Shown: positions 18,755 through 27,421, counted from the stretch's first letter. The stretch: DNA of 64,000 nt from Ignavibacteria bacterium (GCA_028714695.1 JAQTLX010000006.1:124001-188000), one strand, 5' to 3'. Translations and numbers: made by a program. The notes: generated from the sequence alone by a model not told the origin.

Positions 18755-20050
18755 ATGGGAGAAGATTATTCCGATCTTCAAAAGAAATATCAAGAACAAA
18801 TTCAAGATCAACTCAACCGGCAGAACCAGCAAAAACAGGAAAACAGAGAGAATAATCAGAATAATCAAAATCTTAATAAATTGTACCGGAAAAGTTCCTC
18901 TGGAAATTCCGGTTGTATTGTCATTTTATTAGCGGCAGGTTTATTCATAGCAATCGGTATTGCAGTTATTATGTTTCTAAGTCCTGATATTATTAAAACC
19001 TTATCCAATAAGGGAAACGAATTTATCGGCGAAAAGACGCAAGAATCTGCAAAAAAAGATTCGAAAAATTCACTCGAAGGCGCGATAACCAATGTAATTA
19101 TTATACCGCGCGAAAATAGTAAAGACATACTCTGGCTGACGTCTTATGAATTTAAGGGTTCGAAGTATTTGCACCACACTTATATTTACGACCCGTATAG
19201 CGAAAAAATAATCTTTGATGACAGTAAAATATTCGATGCCTACCCTCCGACACCGAAATTATTTCTCATTGATAATGAGTTGTGGTCGATAGTCTCGGAA
19301 TCAGGGACCCCCGGTCCTGGCGTATATATTTACAATCCCTTAACGGGTAATGAACTATCCAATACTGACGCATTCATTGACAAATATCCCGAATTGAAAA
19401 GCGGAATCAGCAGGATTTATGCTTATGATGTTCCCCCCAGATTGGATATTGAAACCCGAGACGGCAGAAAATTTTTCTTTGATATAACGAGTAAAAAAAT
19501 GTATGCAGGGTATTCGGAATACAAAAATACTTTATCTAATAGTAAAATAAGTATTTTCGCACTCGGAATCGAAAACAGTTCTGAAAATGCAAGAAAAAGA
19601 CTGTTTCTTGTTACAGGACCTGAATCGAGCCTGTCGGAGCGCAATGTAGAAGAAAATTATTTCTCTAATCTCTCAACTGTCAAATTCATTACAAAGTCCG
19701 ACGCGAAAGTGCTTATTGAAGATAAGATATTCCTCGAAGGAGTTTTATTGTTTCAGGACGACGAATCATGTTTTATATTTTATCAGAATCAGACAGGCGC
19801 TAACGCTGAAAGATATCTTTCTTGCATAAATAAAGAAGGAACAATAGTCTGGACAGCATCAACCGAAAAAGATTTATTCGCAAAACTTAAAGCATCCGAT
19901 AAAGAATCATCATCAGGTATGTTCTTTATAAAAAGTTCTGTACATGTTTCACGTTCCGGGAATCTCGTACTTCTATATCACGACAGAGACGGCTTTATGG
20001 GATTCGATTATAATACAGGTAAAGTTCTTTTTAAGGAAGAAGTAAAATAA
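18755..20050 (+). CDS. Single-pass membrane protein with large C-terminal extracytoplasmic domain, unknown
   Basis: 431 aa. Residues 8-45 are a hydrophilic Gln/Asn/Lys-rich segment, followed by a transmembrane helix at about 53-74. The remaining 355 residues are probably outside the cytoplasm. They are beta-rich with repeated hydrophobic strands and D/G turns (for example YIYNPLTG, FDYNTGKVLF), like a PQQ/beta-propeller fold. The ATG is preceded by AAAGGAGAACTT. I do not recognise a family. A Q/N-rich N-terminus on the cytoplasmic side is unusual and may mediate self-association (inference). Confidence 0.85.
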   Translation: MGEDYSDLQKKYQEQIQDQLNRQNQQKQENRENNQNNQNLNKLYRKSSSGNSGCIVILLAAGLFIAIGIAVIMFLSPDIIKTLSNKGNEFIGEKTQESAKKDSKNSLEGAITNVIIIPRENSKDILWLTSYEFKGSKYLHHTYIYDPYSEKIIFDDSKIFDAYPPTPKLFLIDNELWSIVSESGTPGPGVYIYNPLTGNELSNTDAFIDKYPELKSGISRIYAYDVPPRLDIETRDGRKFFFDITSKKMYAGYSEYKNTLSNSKISIFALGIENSSENARKRLFLVTGPESSLSERNVEENYFSNLSTVKFITKSDAKVLIEDKIFLEGVLLFQDDESCFIFYQNQTGANAERYLSCINKEGTIVWTASTEKDLFAKLKASDKESSSGMFFIKSSVHVSRSGNLVLLYHDRDGFMGFDYNTGKVLFKEEVK

Positions 20051-20179
20051 AGAATCCGGAAGTTGAAGATTTACTTCAGCAATACAAAGAGTTGCCGCGG
20101 CGCGTTAGGTTATAAAATTAAATATTCAAACTCGAATTCTGAATTTGAAATCAGGAATTGAATCCAAAATTGAAGATTA

Positions 20180-20205
20180 AATATTCGCCCTTAAGAGCGA
20201 ATATT
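20180..20205 (-). terminator. Hairpin in the convergent gap before the MFS gene
   Basis: Nine-base perfect stem AATATTCGC...GCGAATATT (20180-20188 with 20197-20205) just after the MFS stop, flanked by A/T-rich sequence on both sides. It could serve both convergent genes; U-tracts are weak. Confidence 0.5.
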
Positions 20206-20207
20206 AT

Positions 20208-21488
20208 TTATTCCTCAAATTTCAGAATTGTAACTTTCTTCCCTCTCGTTTCGGGAAATGTCCATATCCACGCGCCTGTCAGTAATGCAAAAACTGCGGC
20301 AATTGAAATACCTCCGCCAAGCCCGTAATTAGTGGCAACAACGGCTATTATTACGGGAGTAAAAAACTGTATTCCCCTTGCGAGATTGAAAGCGGTTCCC
20401 ATGGCAGTTCCGCGTATTTTTGTCGGAAATAATTCCGAGAATAATGGACCGTAACCGCCGAACATACCTGTGCCGAATCCGACAAGGAACATGCACACTA
20501 ATATTAAATACTGCTCTATCACTATTATATGCCAGAACGTTGTAATCATTAATAAACCGAATGCCATTATTACGGAATACACTGAATACGCGGGTCTCCG
20601 CCCGAATTTATCGGCAACAAATCCGAATGTGAAATATCCAAGAAATCCCCCCGTCTGAGTGAATAGCATGAACAACGCCGATTTTGCCATGGTGAATTCT
20701 CTCTGCTGATGAAGATAACCCGGCATCCATGAATATGTGAACCAATATGCCGACATATCAAATACCGCAAGCACCAGTGCAAGTATAAAAAACTTTCTGT
20801 ACTCGGGCGCAAACAGCGCTATGAACTTGCTCTTTTTTTCCAGACGTATTTCCTCTTCAGTGAGTTGTCCCGATTCAATTAATTTTCTCCTCTCTTCCCA
20901 GATATCCGATTCAGGAAGTTTTTTCCTGATAAGAATTACAATTATTGCAGGCAGAATAGAAACGAAGAAACACATTCTCCAGCCTATTTCAGGCGCAATA
21001 TATCCCCCGACCAAAGTTGCCAGTGCTATGCCTATCGGAGCGCCTGTCTGCATAAAAGCGCCGTATCTTCCGCGCAATTTCGCGGGGAATGTTTCACCTA
21101 TATAAGTCTGACCGGTCCCCCATTCACCGCCAACCCCAAGACCGGTAATAATTCTGAATATAAGTAAAAACCCTATAGTGTAAGAAAAACCGCTCAGGAA
21201 AGTACCGACGCTGTAAGTAAGTATAGTCCACTGTAATACCTTTTTTCTCCCGTATTTATCCGACAGGTATCCGAAAATTATACCGCCTAATGCAGTAGCC
21301 GCTAGACTGGCGCCAAGGACAAAAGAAATCTGAACATCGGTAAAATTCAATTCCTTCTTAATCTGCATCATTAAGAAAGTATATAATATCAGGTCATAAA
21401 AATCAAAGACCCATCCCGCCCAACTTAAGAATAAAATTTTGTAGTGTGCCTTCGTAGGTTTATCGTACTCGTTAAGAAGTTTTTTCAT
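20208..21488 (-). CDS. MFS transporter (metabolite:H+ symporter type)
   Basis: 426 aa with twelve predicted helices. The first loop motif GYLSDKYGRKKV (about 73-84) and its half-repeat GFVADKFGRRPAY are MFS signatures, and GWVFDFYDLILY in helix 1 together with GGEWGTGQTYIGE is typical of the acid and sugar-acid symporter groups (SHS, AAHS, sialate or lactate). The substrate is undetermined. Residues 190-225 form the long charged central loop. The gene is monocistronic, with a hairpin after its stop. Confidence 0.92.
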   Translation of the reverse strand: MKKLLNEYDKPTKAHYKILFLSWAGWVFDFYDLILYTFLMMQIKKELNFTDVQISFVLGASLAATALGGIIFGYLSDKYGRKKVLQWTILTYSVGTFLSGFSYTIGFLLIFRIITGLGVGGEWGTGQTYIGETFPAKLRGRYGAFMQTGAPIGIALATLVGGYIAPEIGWRMCFFVSILPAIIVILIRKKLPESDIWEERRKLIESGQLTEEEIRLEKKSKFIALFAPEYRKFFILALVLAVFDMSAYWFTYSWMPGYLHQQREFTMAKSALFMLFTQTGGFLGYFTFGFVADKFGRRPAYSVYSVIMAFGLLMITTFWHIIVIEQYLILVCMFLVGFGTGMFGGYGPLFSELFPTKIRGTAMGTAFNLARGIQFFTPVIIAVVATNYGLGGGISIAAVFALLTGAWIWTFPETRGKKVTILKFEE

Positions 21489-21630
21489 TTTTTGAGGTTT
21501 AATTTTTAAAACGACAAAAATGGGAGAAATAAAACATTATTATTTAACAACTTAATATATAAGATGCATCATTTTATATCAAGTAAATTTATTGTCAGAC
21601 TATTTTTGCAATGAGTAATTTGTAAACCTC

Positions 21631-21812
21631 TAACCATTAATCGATGACCGTTAATCACGAATTGTTAATCGTTAATCGCTAATTGCTAATTGCTAATCGC
21701 TAATTGTTAATTGCTAACCGCTAATTGTTAATCGCTAATTGCAAATCGTTAATCGTTAATTGCTAATTGCAAATCGCTAACTATTAATTATTAATTGCTT
21801 ATTGAAGATTGA
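21631..21812. repeat. Heptamer tandem array, consensus TAATYGY (26 units)
   Basis: Read from 21631 in steps of seven, the sequence gives 26 consecutive units dominated by TAATTGC, TAATCGC, TAATTGT and TAATCGT, decaying at both ends (TAACCAT at the start, AGATTGA at the end). Register is kept for 182 bp without an indel. Seven is not a multiple of three, so this is not protein-coding. The array lies downstream of a terminator, where it should not be transcribed strongly. Confidence 0.92.
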
Positions 21813-21825
21813 AGATTTAAAAGAA

Positions 21826-21855
21826 AATCCCGTCCTTTGTATTAAGAACGGGATT
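21826..21855 (-). terminator. Rho-independent terminator of the 139-aa gene
   Basis: Stem AATCCCGT...ACGGGATT (21826-21833 with 21848-21855), extendable inward by CTT/AAG. On the minus strand it is followed by TTTTCTTTT. Confidence 0.75.
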
Positions 21856-21875
21856 AGTAAAAAACGTAGCCGATA

Positions 21876-22295
21876 CTAAATAATAATTAATTCTTTGTTG
21901 TTCGCAGGATTATATTTAATATTCAATTTATCGCCGACTCTCGGAACGGCGATTTTTGATACAGCAGTTTCGACTTCTGTTTCAAATTCCGGTCCGTATT
22001 GCGGCAATACTTTCAGTTTCATTTTTACGACCGGGTTGTAGTTAATCAATGCGCCTGTGTCTGCAATCGTTAATACTTCAGCGGTACCTCCCAGTCCCGT
22101 TTGCATTAGTTGCGCATGTTTACCGTCATAGTCGGTATATTGCTTTGCCATGTCAAGTCCGGCATTGGCTTTATCGACAAAATCCTTGCCCATAAAAGTT
22201 TTTGTCATGAATCCGGTCAAACCTTTATTAATTGCTTTGTCGGCATTCTCGAGAGCCTTTTTAGGATCGTCTTCTTTTTTCCCTAATCCAAACAT
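21876..22295 (-). CDS. Conserved small cytoplasmic protein, unknown
   Basis: 139 aa, no signal peptide. The N-terminal half is charged and helical (MFGLGKKEDDPKKALENA...), and the C-terminal half (about 70-139) looks like a small beta domain: VKMKLKVLPQYG, then VGDKLNIKYNPANNKE. The pattern 'VGDKL..KYNP' recalls short OB- or SH3-like domains found in many hypothetical proteins. The ATG has a good ribosome-binding site (AAAAGGAG about 8 bases upstream) and the gene ends at a strong terminator, so it is well expressed and free-standing. Function not recognised. Confidence 0.85.
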   Translation of the reverse strand: MFGLGKKEDDPKKALENADKAINKGLTGFMTKTFMGKDFVDKANAGLDMAKQYTDYDGKHAQLMQTGLGGTAEVLTIADTGALINYNPVVKMKLKVLPQYGPEFETEVETAVSKIAVPRVGDKLNIKYNPANNKELIII

Positions 22296-22679
22296 TTCGT
22301 TCTCCTTTTAATGTTTTTAAGATTTTAGAAAATTTTTATAATATAATAAAGTTTATTAGAATATCATATATATTCTTCATTGTATTATTATGGTAAATAC
22401 AGCATATATAAAAGAATTATGCATTTTGCATGACCGGCAAGACTTCCCTGCCGGTCAGTACGACCTCCTGAGTGACAGGAACTTACAGAACATTCCCAAA
22501 CTTCATTTCATTCGGTAAATCCCTTTTCTTCCATTATTCTGAATTTCACTTTTCAAATTTTCATAGGAATTAATGCTCCCGTTGAAATAATTGCCGCTCC
22601 TTATTTTAATGCCGAATTATATAATTTTAGATTAAATTATTAATCCGGCAGAATGTAAAATATCGCCTTACTCTTCAAA
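22296..22679. other. Intergenic region with inverted repeat
   Basis: 384 bp. It contains the 9-bp perfect inverted repeat TGACCGGCA...TGCCGGTCA (22431-22439 with 22449-22457), directly preceded by the palindrome ATGCATTTTGCAT-like sequence. On the minus strand a 35-codon stretch near 22510-22620 reads like coding sequence (ending ...GRKGIYRMK) but has no start; it may be a gene remnant. Confidence 0.45.
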
Positions 22680-23009
22680 TTAAGACTTTTGAACAGAATT
22701 ACCGCCATGAAATTGACCAAAATTGAGAGCCGAAAAAAGCGACATCAGCAGGAATCCGATGCCGACGGTCGCTACATGGGCGGAATTTCGTAAATCAAAA
22801 AATCCAACTCGGAAAATCAGCATGTAACCAACTGCTAGGTTGAACATTCCCCAAAGTACGTTAACCATCGATGAAGACTGCCCTTTTCCCGATGGTTTGG
22901 CAAACGGAGTCTGGAAAGCCTTGCCCATCACTCCACTCACCAGGTGAGGAATTGAGTTCGAGAGAAAAATCCCTCCGATAAAATAAGAAACATAAATAAT
23001 CCATTCCAT
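22680..23009 (-). CDS. Small integral membrane protein
   Basis: 109 aa with three hydrophobic segments (about 3-22, 48-68 and 79-97). The N-terminus GGIFLSNSIPHLVSGVMGK and FGQFHGG near the C-terminus suggest a conserved small family, but I cannot name it. It is 55 bp downstream of the DHA2 pump on the same strand and is probably co-transcribed with marR and the pump. A helper role in export is possible but unproven. Confidence 0.8.
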   Translation of the reverse strand: MEWIIYVSYFIGGIFLSNSIPHLVSGVMGKAFQTPFAKPSGKGQSSSMVNVLWGMFNLAVGYMLIFRVGFFDLRNSAHVATVGIGFLLMSLFSALNFGQFHGGNSVQKS

Positions 23010-23064
23010 AGTTTTAAAATTTTAGTAATTTATAATTATATAAAAATCATAAGTTGATTCTCCA

Positions 23065-24492
23065 TTAAGTGGGTATTGTATCTTTATGTATGCGAATAGG
23101 AAGCCTGCTTGTAAACCATATAACTAACAATTGAAAACCAATCAGTGCGATAAAAGGAATAATGAATGAGTGAGACCCCGAATCGGCTCGATTTTCTCCG
23201 GAAGTCGAGATGAAGACAGCCAATGCAGTTGTCATTATTGGTCCCCCAAGCCTTTGTACGATGTTTATTGCCGTCGTAGCAAAACTCAGTTTCTCTTTTG
23301 GTACGGAAGCGTATGCTGCAGCAACGGAAGGTACACCGGTCCCGCCTTGCCCAAACCCGCGGACAAAAAGTGATGCTATCGCTAAAGGCATTGAGAAACC
23401 GTTATAAGCCATCCAAAGAAAAGGCAAGGTTCCCAGAAAATTCAGAACAACCCCGCCTGAGGCAACGGCTCGAACACCGAATCTATCCGTTAATTGACCT
23501 GCAAACGGATAAATACAAAGCATGCCGATTCCCATGGAGGAGAGTATCCAGCCGGTCTGTGACCCGTTAAGTCCGCATTCGTTAATTAAATAAAGTGGAA
23601 CTATAAATTGCCCGGCATACATTATGCCGTTGGATAGAAATTGTGTGACTGCGGCAATTGAAAAGTCCTTGTTTTTAAAAAGCCCTATATCAATTAACGC
23701 TCTGGTCGCTATTCGTAGTTCATATCGTATGAACGCTCCTGATAAAACTACGCCAAGTGCGAGAACCCATATGCCCTCGGACCTGTTGTGAGAAACCGCT
23801 TCGAACCCATAAAGAAGACAAACTAGTGCGGGCGAAATCATCAGAAACCCTGCCAAATCAAACGGGCGTTTCCGGATTAGCGTTTTATCGTGAGGAATAA
23901 AATAAACCGCGAGAATGATGGCAATAATGCCGATCGGCAAATTGATATAAAATAACCAATGCCAACTCGCGTATTTCAAGATTGTACCTGCGAGAATAGG
24001 ACCAAAGAGCGGCGCAAGAAGGATTGGAATCGAGGCAATACCGAGTACTTTTACCATTTGTTTTCCGGCGACCCGGGCCGCCATCAACTGACTGAGGGGA
24101 GCCAGCAATCCTCCCGCCATTCCCTGTGCAACCCGCGCACAAATCAACTCGTTTATACTATGAGCGCTGCCGCACAAAAACGAAGTCAGCGTAAATGCTG
24201 AAAAGCAAAACAGATAAAGTCTCTTTGCTCCAATCCTATCCACAAGCCAACCGTTGATAGGGAGCATGAGCGCGAGCGCAAGTAGGTAGCCGCTGATAAC
24301 CCATTGGGCAATTGCAATCGTAGAGTGCAGATCCTGCGTAATTGAGGAAAGCGAGACGTTGACAACGGTCGAATCCATTTGCGTCATAAAAGGCGCAAGA
24401 ATTACGACAGCAATCACTTTCCATGCATTCGAATCAAGTTTTTCAGACTTCGGAGGTGTGGCTGCGATTTGAGATTCTTTTTCCAAACTCAT
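23065..24492 (-). CDS. DHA2 family (EmrB/QacA-like) MFS drug efflux pump
   Basis: 475 aa with about fourteen helices, the DHA2 size and layout. Motif in the first helices: MTQMDSTVVNVSLSSI (the D-x-T-V-V-N-V pattern of EmrB). The loop 2-3 motif is GWLVDRIGAKRL, and the antiporter-type helix 5 segment has FGPILAG with WHWLFYINLPIG. It exports hydrophobic drugs or toxins in exchange for protons. Its ATG overlaps the marR stop by 4 bp (ATGA), so repressor and pump are translationally coupled. Regulation is likely through the operator repeats upstream of marR. Confidence 0.93.
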   Translation of the reverse strand: MSLEKESQIAATPPKSEKLDSNAWKVIAVVILAPFMTQMDSTVVNVSLSSITQDLHSTIAIAQWVISGYLLALALMLPINGWLVDRIGAKRLYLFCFSAFTLTSFLCGSAHSINELICARVAQGMAGGLLAPLSQLMAARVAGKQMVKVLGIASIPILLAPLFGPILAGTILKYASWHWLFYINLPIGIIAIILAVYFIPHDKTLIRKRPFDLAGFLMISPALVCLLYGFEAVSHNRSEGIWVLALGVVLSGAFIRYELRIATRALIDIGLFKNKDFSIAAVTQFLSNGIMYAGQFIVPLYLINECGLNGSQTGWILSSMGIGMLCIYPFAGQLTDRFGVRAVASGGVVLNFLGTLPFLWMAYNGFSMPLAIASLFVRGFGQGGTGVPSVAAAYASVPKEKLSFATTAINIVQRLGGPIMTTALAVFISTSGENRADSGSHSFIIPFIALIGFQLLVIWFTSRLPIRIHKDTIPT

Positions 24493-24923
24493 TTCACAAT
24501 TTTTTTAATGACCTCGCCGGCTTTGAAAAGGACGGTCTGATCCCGCTTGTCGAGTTGGGCTATGGAATTCGAGAGCCAGGTGTGTTTCGCCTCTCGCGTG
24601 CTTTTTACAAGAGTTAACCCTTTTGCAGTCAGTTTAATATACAATTGCCGCCCGTCTGTCGGGTGAGCATTACGTTCCACAAGACCCATTTTTTCAAGCG
24701 AAGCGATAGCTGTTCCCATCGATTGCGGTTTTATACTTTCGGCTCTCGCAAGGTCTGCCGAAGTCGCTGACCCTTCTTTTTCAAGCCTCGAAAGAACAGC
24801 CTTCTGTGTCCAGGAAAACTCTCGTAATTCCGGCGGCGCATTCGCACGAATTCGACGTACAAGCAAACCTATCGTCAATGCTAAGTCCTCAACCGAATTC
24901 AGTTCACTCTTTTTAGTAGTCAT
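24489..24923 (-). CDS. MarR family transcriptional regulator
   Basis: 144 aa from the chosen start. Winged-helix DNA-binding protein: the recognition region includes TSADLARAESIKPQSMGTAI and the wing has RNAHPTDGRQLYIKLTAKG, the classic D-x-R motif of MarR proteins. I chose ATG at 24923 because it has GGAG 10 bases upstream. An upstream in-frame ATG at 24950 would add nine residues but has no ribosome-binding site; the two starts sit in a 15-bp duplication. It most likely represses its own operon with the downstream DHA2 pump and releases DNA on binding a phenolic or other toxic ligand. Confidence 0.93.
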   Translation of the reverse strand: MTTKKSELNSVEDLALTIGLLVRRIRANAPPELREFSWTQKAVLSRLEKEGSATSADLARAESIKPQSMGTAIASLEKMGLVERNAHPTDGRQLYIKLTAKGLTLVKSTREAKHTWLSNSIAQLDKRDQTVLFKAGEVIKKIVK

Positions 24924-24964
24924 ATTTATGTCACTCCTTTCAGTAGTCATATTTATACAAATAT

Positions 24965-24988
24965 ATATATTATCAGTTTAACTGTCAA
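24965..24988 (-). promoter_or_regulatory. Sigma-70-like promoter of the marR operon
   Basis: On the minus strand a TTGACA box (complement of 24983-24988) is followed, after 17-19 bases, by TATATA/TATATT (about 24958-24966), just upstream of the marR start. It lies within the first operator repeat, so repressor binding would block it. Assignment by consensus only. Confidence 0.55.
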
Positions 24989-25074
24989 GTTTATATTATC
25001 AGTTTAACTGTCAAGTTTATGCTATTAGTCTAACTATCAAGTTTATACTATTAGTCTAACTGTCAAGTTAATTT
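24971..25074. promoter_or_regulatory. Four 26-bp operator-like direct repeats upstream of marR
   Basis: Units at 24971, 24997, 25023 and 25049, each exactly 26 bp. Each contains an 11-bp palindrome with one central base: CAGTT-T-AACTG in units 1 and 2, and the related TAGTC-T-AACTA or TAGTC-T-AACTG in units 3 and 4. The sites lie on the 5' side of marR and overlap its promoter. Dyad symmetry and position fit binding of a MarR dimer; spacing of about 2.5 helical turns puts neighbouring dimers on opposite faces. Confidence 0.75.
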
Positions 25075-25156
25075 TGTAAATCGGATAAATTGTGTATAAA
25101 AATATTATGATTTACAGGTGGTTTGATAGATTCTCCGTACGCACAAAGCAATCATG

Positions 25157-25297
25157 ATTCTACATCTCAATTTCATTAATAAATTGAAAATCAATAATCA
25201 GGTTTTGGATATTACTAGTAAACCAATTCGCATTCTGCGAAAAGGTAATTCTGCATAATGATGTTATAATAATAAATGTTAATATGATTTTTTTCAT
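25157..25297 (-). pseudogene. Truncated secreted-protein leader (46 codons)
   Basis: Starting at ATG 25297, only 4 bp after the stop of the upstream lipoprotein gene, the minus strand encodes 46 aa: a typical signal peptide (MKKIILTFIIITS..., cleaved after FSQ) and a short mature stretch NANWFTSN...IIDFQFINEIEM, then stop. The start resembles that of Ycf48-like/BNR secreted proteins (a Trp-rich first strand followed by a '(D/Y)..FIN(E/D)' strand). The rest of such a gene is missing, so I read it as a 5' fragment left after deletion. It could instead be a real short secreted peptide. Confidence 0.5.
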
Positions 25298-25301
25298 AAT
25301 T

Positions 25302-26333
25302 TTAAATTTTTAGTTTACCTTTGATTAATAATGATTTAACAATGAGTTGTAACCTAAATAACACATAGTATCTGCCATTTTTGTACTTCATAGTAATTGG
25401 CTCAAAGAATCCCATATCGAATATTTCCTCTGATGTTTTCATACCATCCCAATAATATAATCCCAAATTATGTCCATCAGTAGGGCCCCCGCAAATCAGA
25501 ATATCAGTTAAAGATTTTCCTCTTGCTAGATTTGTCCAGACCCCCGTTGAGTTTTCATCAAGAATTTTTGTAAAATTACCAGCAATGTACTCGAAAGTTT
25601 CATTTATATTAGATTTTGGTTTCAAACAAAAAATATGATTAGTGATTCCTTCGTAAAAGTTAAATACACCGCTAATATTCTCGTTATATACAAGGTTCCA
25701 TTCATTATTAGAAAAAGAATACAATCTGAAATTACTGCCTGTTACAAAACCATTTGTGTCTCGCAATTGTTTTCCGGCATAAGCATATACAACAGAACTA
25801 TTATCTTTCATTATATCCAATATATAATATGACGAATCAATATCGTAATGGTTGACGTTATTTCCGCTGACAGTAACAACTTCTCCTTTGGTTGTGCCGC
25901 ACCAGAACATATCGTCTATAAACCTTACACAGAAAAACATATTATCTGTATCCGGATTTGTACCTACGTATAAATCCGATATTGAGCCGTTGCTATACCT
26001 GAGCAAAACAGGGACAGAAGAGGATTGGTTGTAAGCGCGAGATCCTCCGAGAATAATATTATTTGGACCAGTTCCATCGAGTGTGTTGCAAACTGCTCCG
26101 ATGTAACTATTTGTAACTATTCCGTTTGAATTGTAGATAAGGTTATTTCCGGATAATGCGAAATAGGAATTTGAATCAATTATAAAAAAATCACTTATAA
26201 AAATATTAAAAGTATCAACAGACCAATTATAAAGAGGAGGCAAAAATTCACGCTTTGTAGAAACAGGATTATTATCGCATGATACAATTAGAAACGAGAT
26301 TATAATAGCAGATACTATGTTTAGGGTTTTCAT
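25302..26333 (-). CDS. Predicted lipoprotein with beta-propeller-like repeats
   Basis: 343 aa. Lipoprotein signal peptide with lipobox IVSC at about residues 16-19. The mature part is beta-rich with repeated short strands and N/G turns (YNSNGIVTNSYIG, YYWDGMK), like a sensor-type beta-propeller. No named family is recognised. The last residues (VKSLLIKGKLKI) are unusually basic and hydrophobic and may reflect a shifted 3' end. A truncated secreted-protein gene follows 4 bp later. Confidence 0.8.
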   Translation of the reverse strand: MKTLNIVSAIIISFLIVSCDNNPVSTKREFLPPLYNWSVDTFNIFISDFFIIDSNSYFALSGNNLIYNSNGIVTNSYIGAVCNTLDGTGPNNIILGGSRAYNQSSSVPVLLRYSNGSISDLYVGTNPDTDNMFFCVRFIDDMFWCGTTKGEVVTVSGNNVNHYDIDSSYYILDIMKDNSSVVYAYAGKQLRDTNGFVTGSNFRLYSFSNNEWNLVYNENISGVFNFYEGITNHIFCLKPKSNINETFEYIAGNFTKILDENSTGVWTNLARGKSLTDILICGGPTDGHNLGLYYWDGMKTSEEIFDMGFFEPITMKYKNGRYYVLFRLQLIVKSLLIKGKLKI

Positions 26334-26798
26334 ATAAAAACTATTTAAATATTCGTTAGATAGTTAATTGATTGAACTTATTTTATTTGAAAGAATAAAT
26401 ATTATTAAAATAGAAGTTTCAAATAAGAAACGATAATACTAATCTAACCAAAGTTTGGAATAAGAACATACGTTTTATAAACTTTAATCATTTCATAAAT
26501 AATCTCAATTTCTTTCAAAGGGCTGATACAAAATATTTTTATAGTTTTACTATTATAATGTTTTTTGAATCTATCTTTACCCGAAGATTCTAACCTAATG
26601 TATCACGCCCTTTCCTTTGAAACCCGCAAAGATGATTGATTATTCATTGAAATTCGCAAATAATTCATTGGTCCGGATGGTAATTTAATTATTAAGGTCC
26701 TTTTGACAAATCACTCCTATTTATAGGACAAATAAATACGTAAATATTTTTCCGGATATTTCAACAGGTTTTATCATATTTCGAAAAAACACTTTAAC
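26334..26798. other. AT-rich intergenic region, nothing recognised
   Basis: 465 bp between two minus-strand genes. Only short imperfect inverted repeats (for example TCCTATTTATAGGA near 26715) and A/T runs are visible. No ORF with an initiation signal, no RNA gene seen. The promoter of the lipoprotein gene should lie near its left end. Confidence 0.5.
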
Positions 26799-27335
26799 TT
26801 AACTGCACGATTTAATCATAAATATAATACCAATAATGAGTAAGAGCATAAAAAAATACCAATATTTTGCCAATTTTATTTTACTTTTATATTTCGAATT
26901 GTGCCCTGCAATTCGTGTCTGCAATACTTCGAATAATTCATAAGCATACTTCTCTTTTATATTGCACATATCATTTAATCCTATCATAAATGCCTTTGAA
27001 TAACACTTTGAATCATAATCGTATTTTGTTTTGTCATGCTCGTATTTAATAAGCCCTTTTATGTAGTCGGAATATCTTTTTTCTATATTTTTTAAATGTC
27101 CGCCCCTCATAATCGGTTCGTTTAATAATTCATAAGTTTGAATTATCGTATCGATGTATATCCCGCTGTATTCTTTTATATATTTTCCGAGCGTGTCCTC
27201 TCTGTATTTATGATACAACACAAGCGATTTGAATTCGAATGGCCGTTTCTTGTTTACAACCTGATATTTATTCTTTATTTGGCGGGTGTTTTGTTCCAGC
27301 AATTCTACAAATTTATGTTCAATTTTACTGCTCAT
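26799..27335 (-). CDS. Hypothetical tail-anchored protein
   Basis: 178 aa, mostly charged alpha-helix, with a single C-terminal hydrophobic segment (about 157-174, WYFFMLLLIIGIIFMIKS) and no signal peptide, which is the topology of a tail-anchored membrane protein facing the cytoplasm. Conserved-looking residues include YHKYREDTLG and GHLKNIEKRYSDY. No family recognised. It stands alone between AT-rich gaps and is itself AT-rich. Confidence 0.75.
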   Translation of the reverse strand: MSSKIEHKFVELLEQNTRQIKNKYQVVNKKRPFEFKSLVLYHKYREDTLGKYIKEYSGIYIDTIIQTYELLNEPIMRGGHLKNIEKRYSDYIKGLIKYEHDKTKYDYDSKCYSKAFMIGLNDMCNIKEKYAYELFEVLQTRIAGHNSKYKSKIKLAKYWYFFMLLLIIGIIFMIKSCS

Positions 27336-27421
27336 ATAATTCTTTTATTTCAGCAAATTAAAAGAAATACAATTTATATAAAACCTTAATATTAATAGAA
27401 TTATATCTTTCAACGTATATT

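Larger units (their letters stand above)
21489..21875. other. Intergenic region carrying heptamer array and terminator
   Basis: 387 bp between two minus-strand genes. It contains the 26-unit heptamer array (21631-21812) and the terminator (21826-21855) of the upstream 139-aa gene, plus the AT-rich promoter region of the MFS gene next to 21489. No protein-coding signal. Confidence 0.7.
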
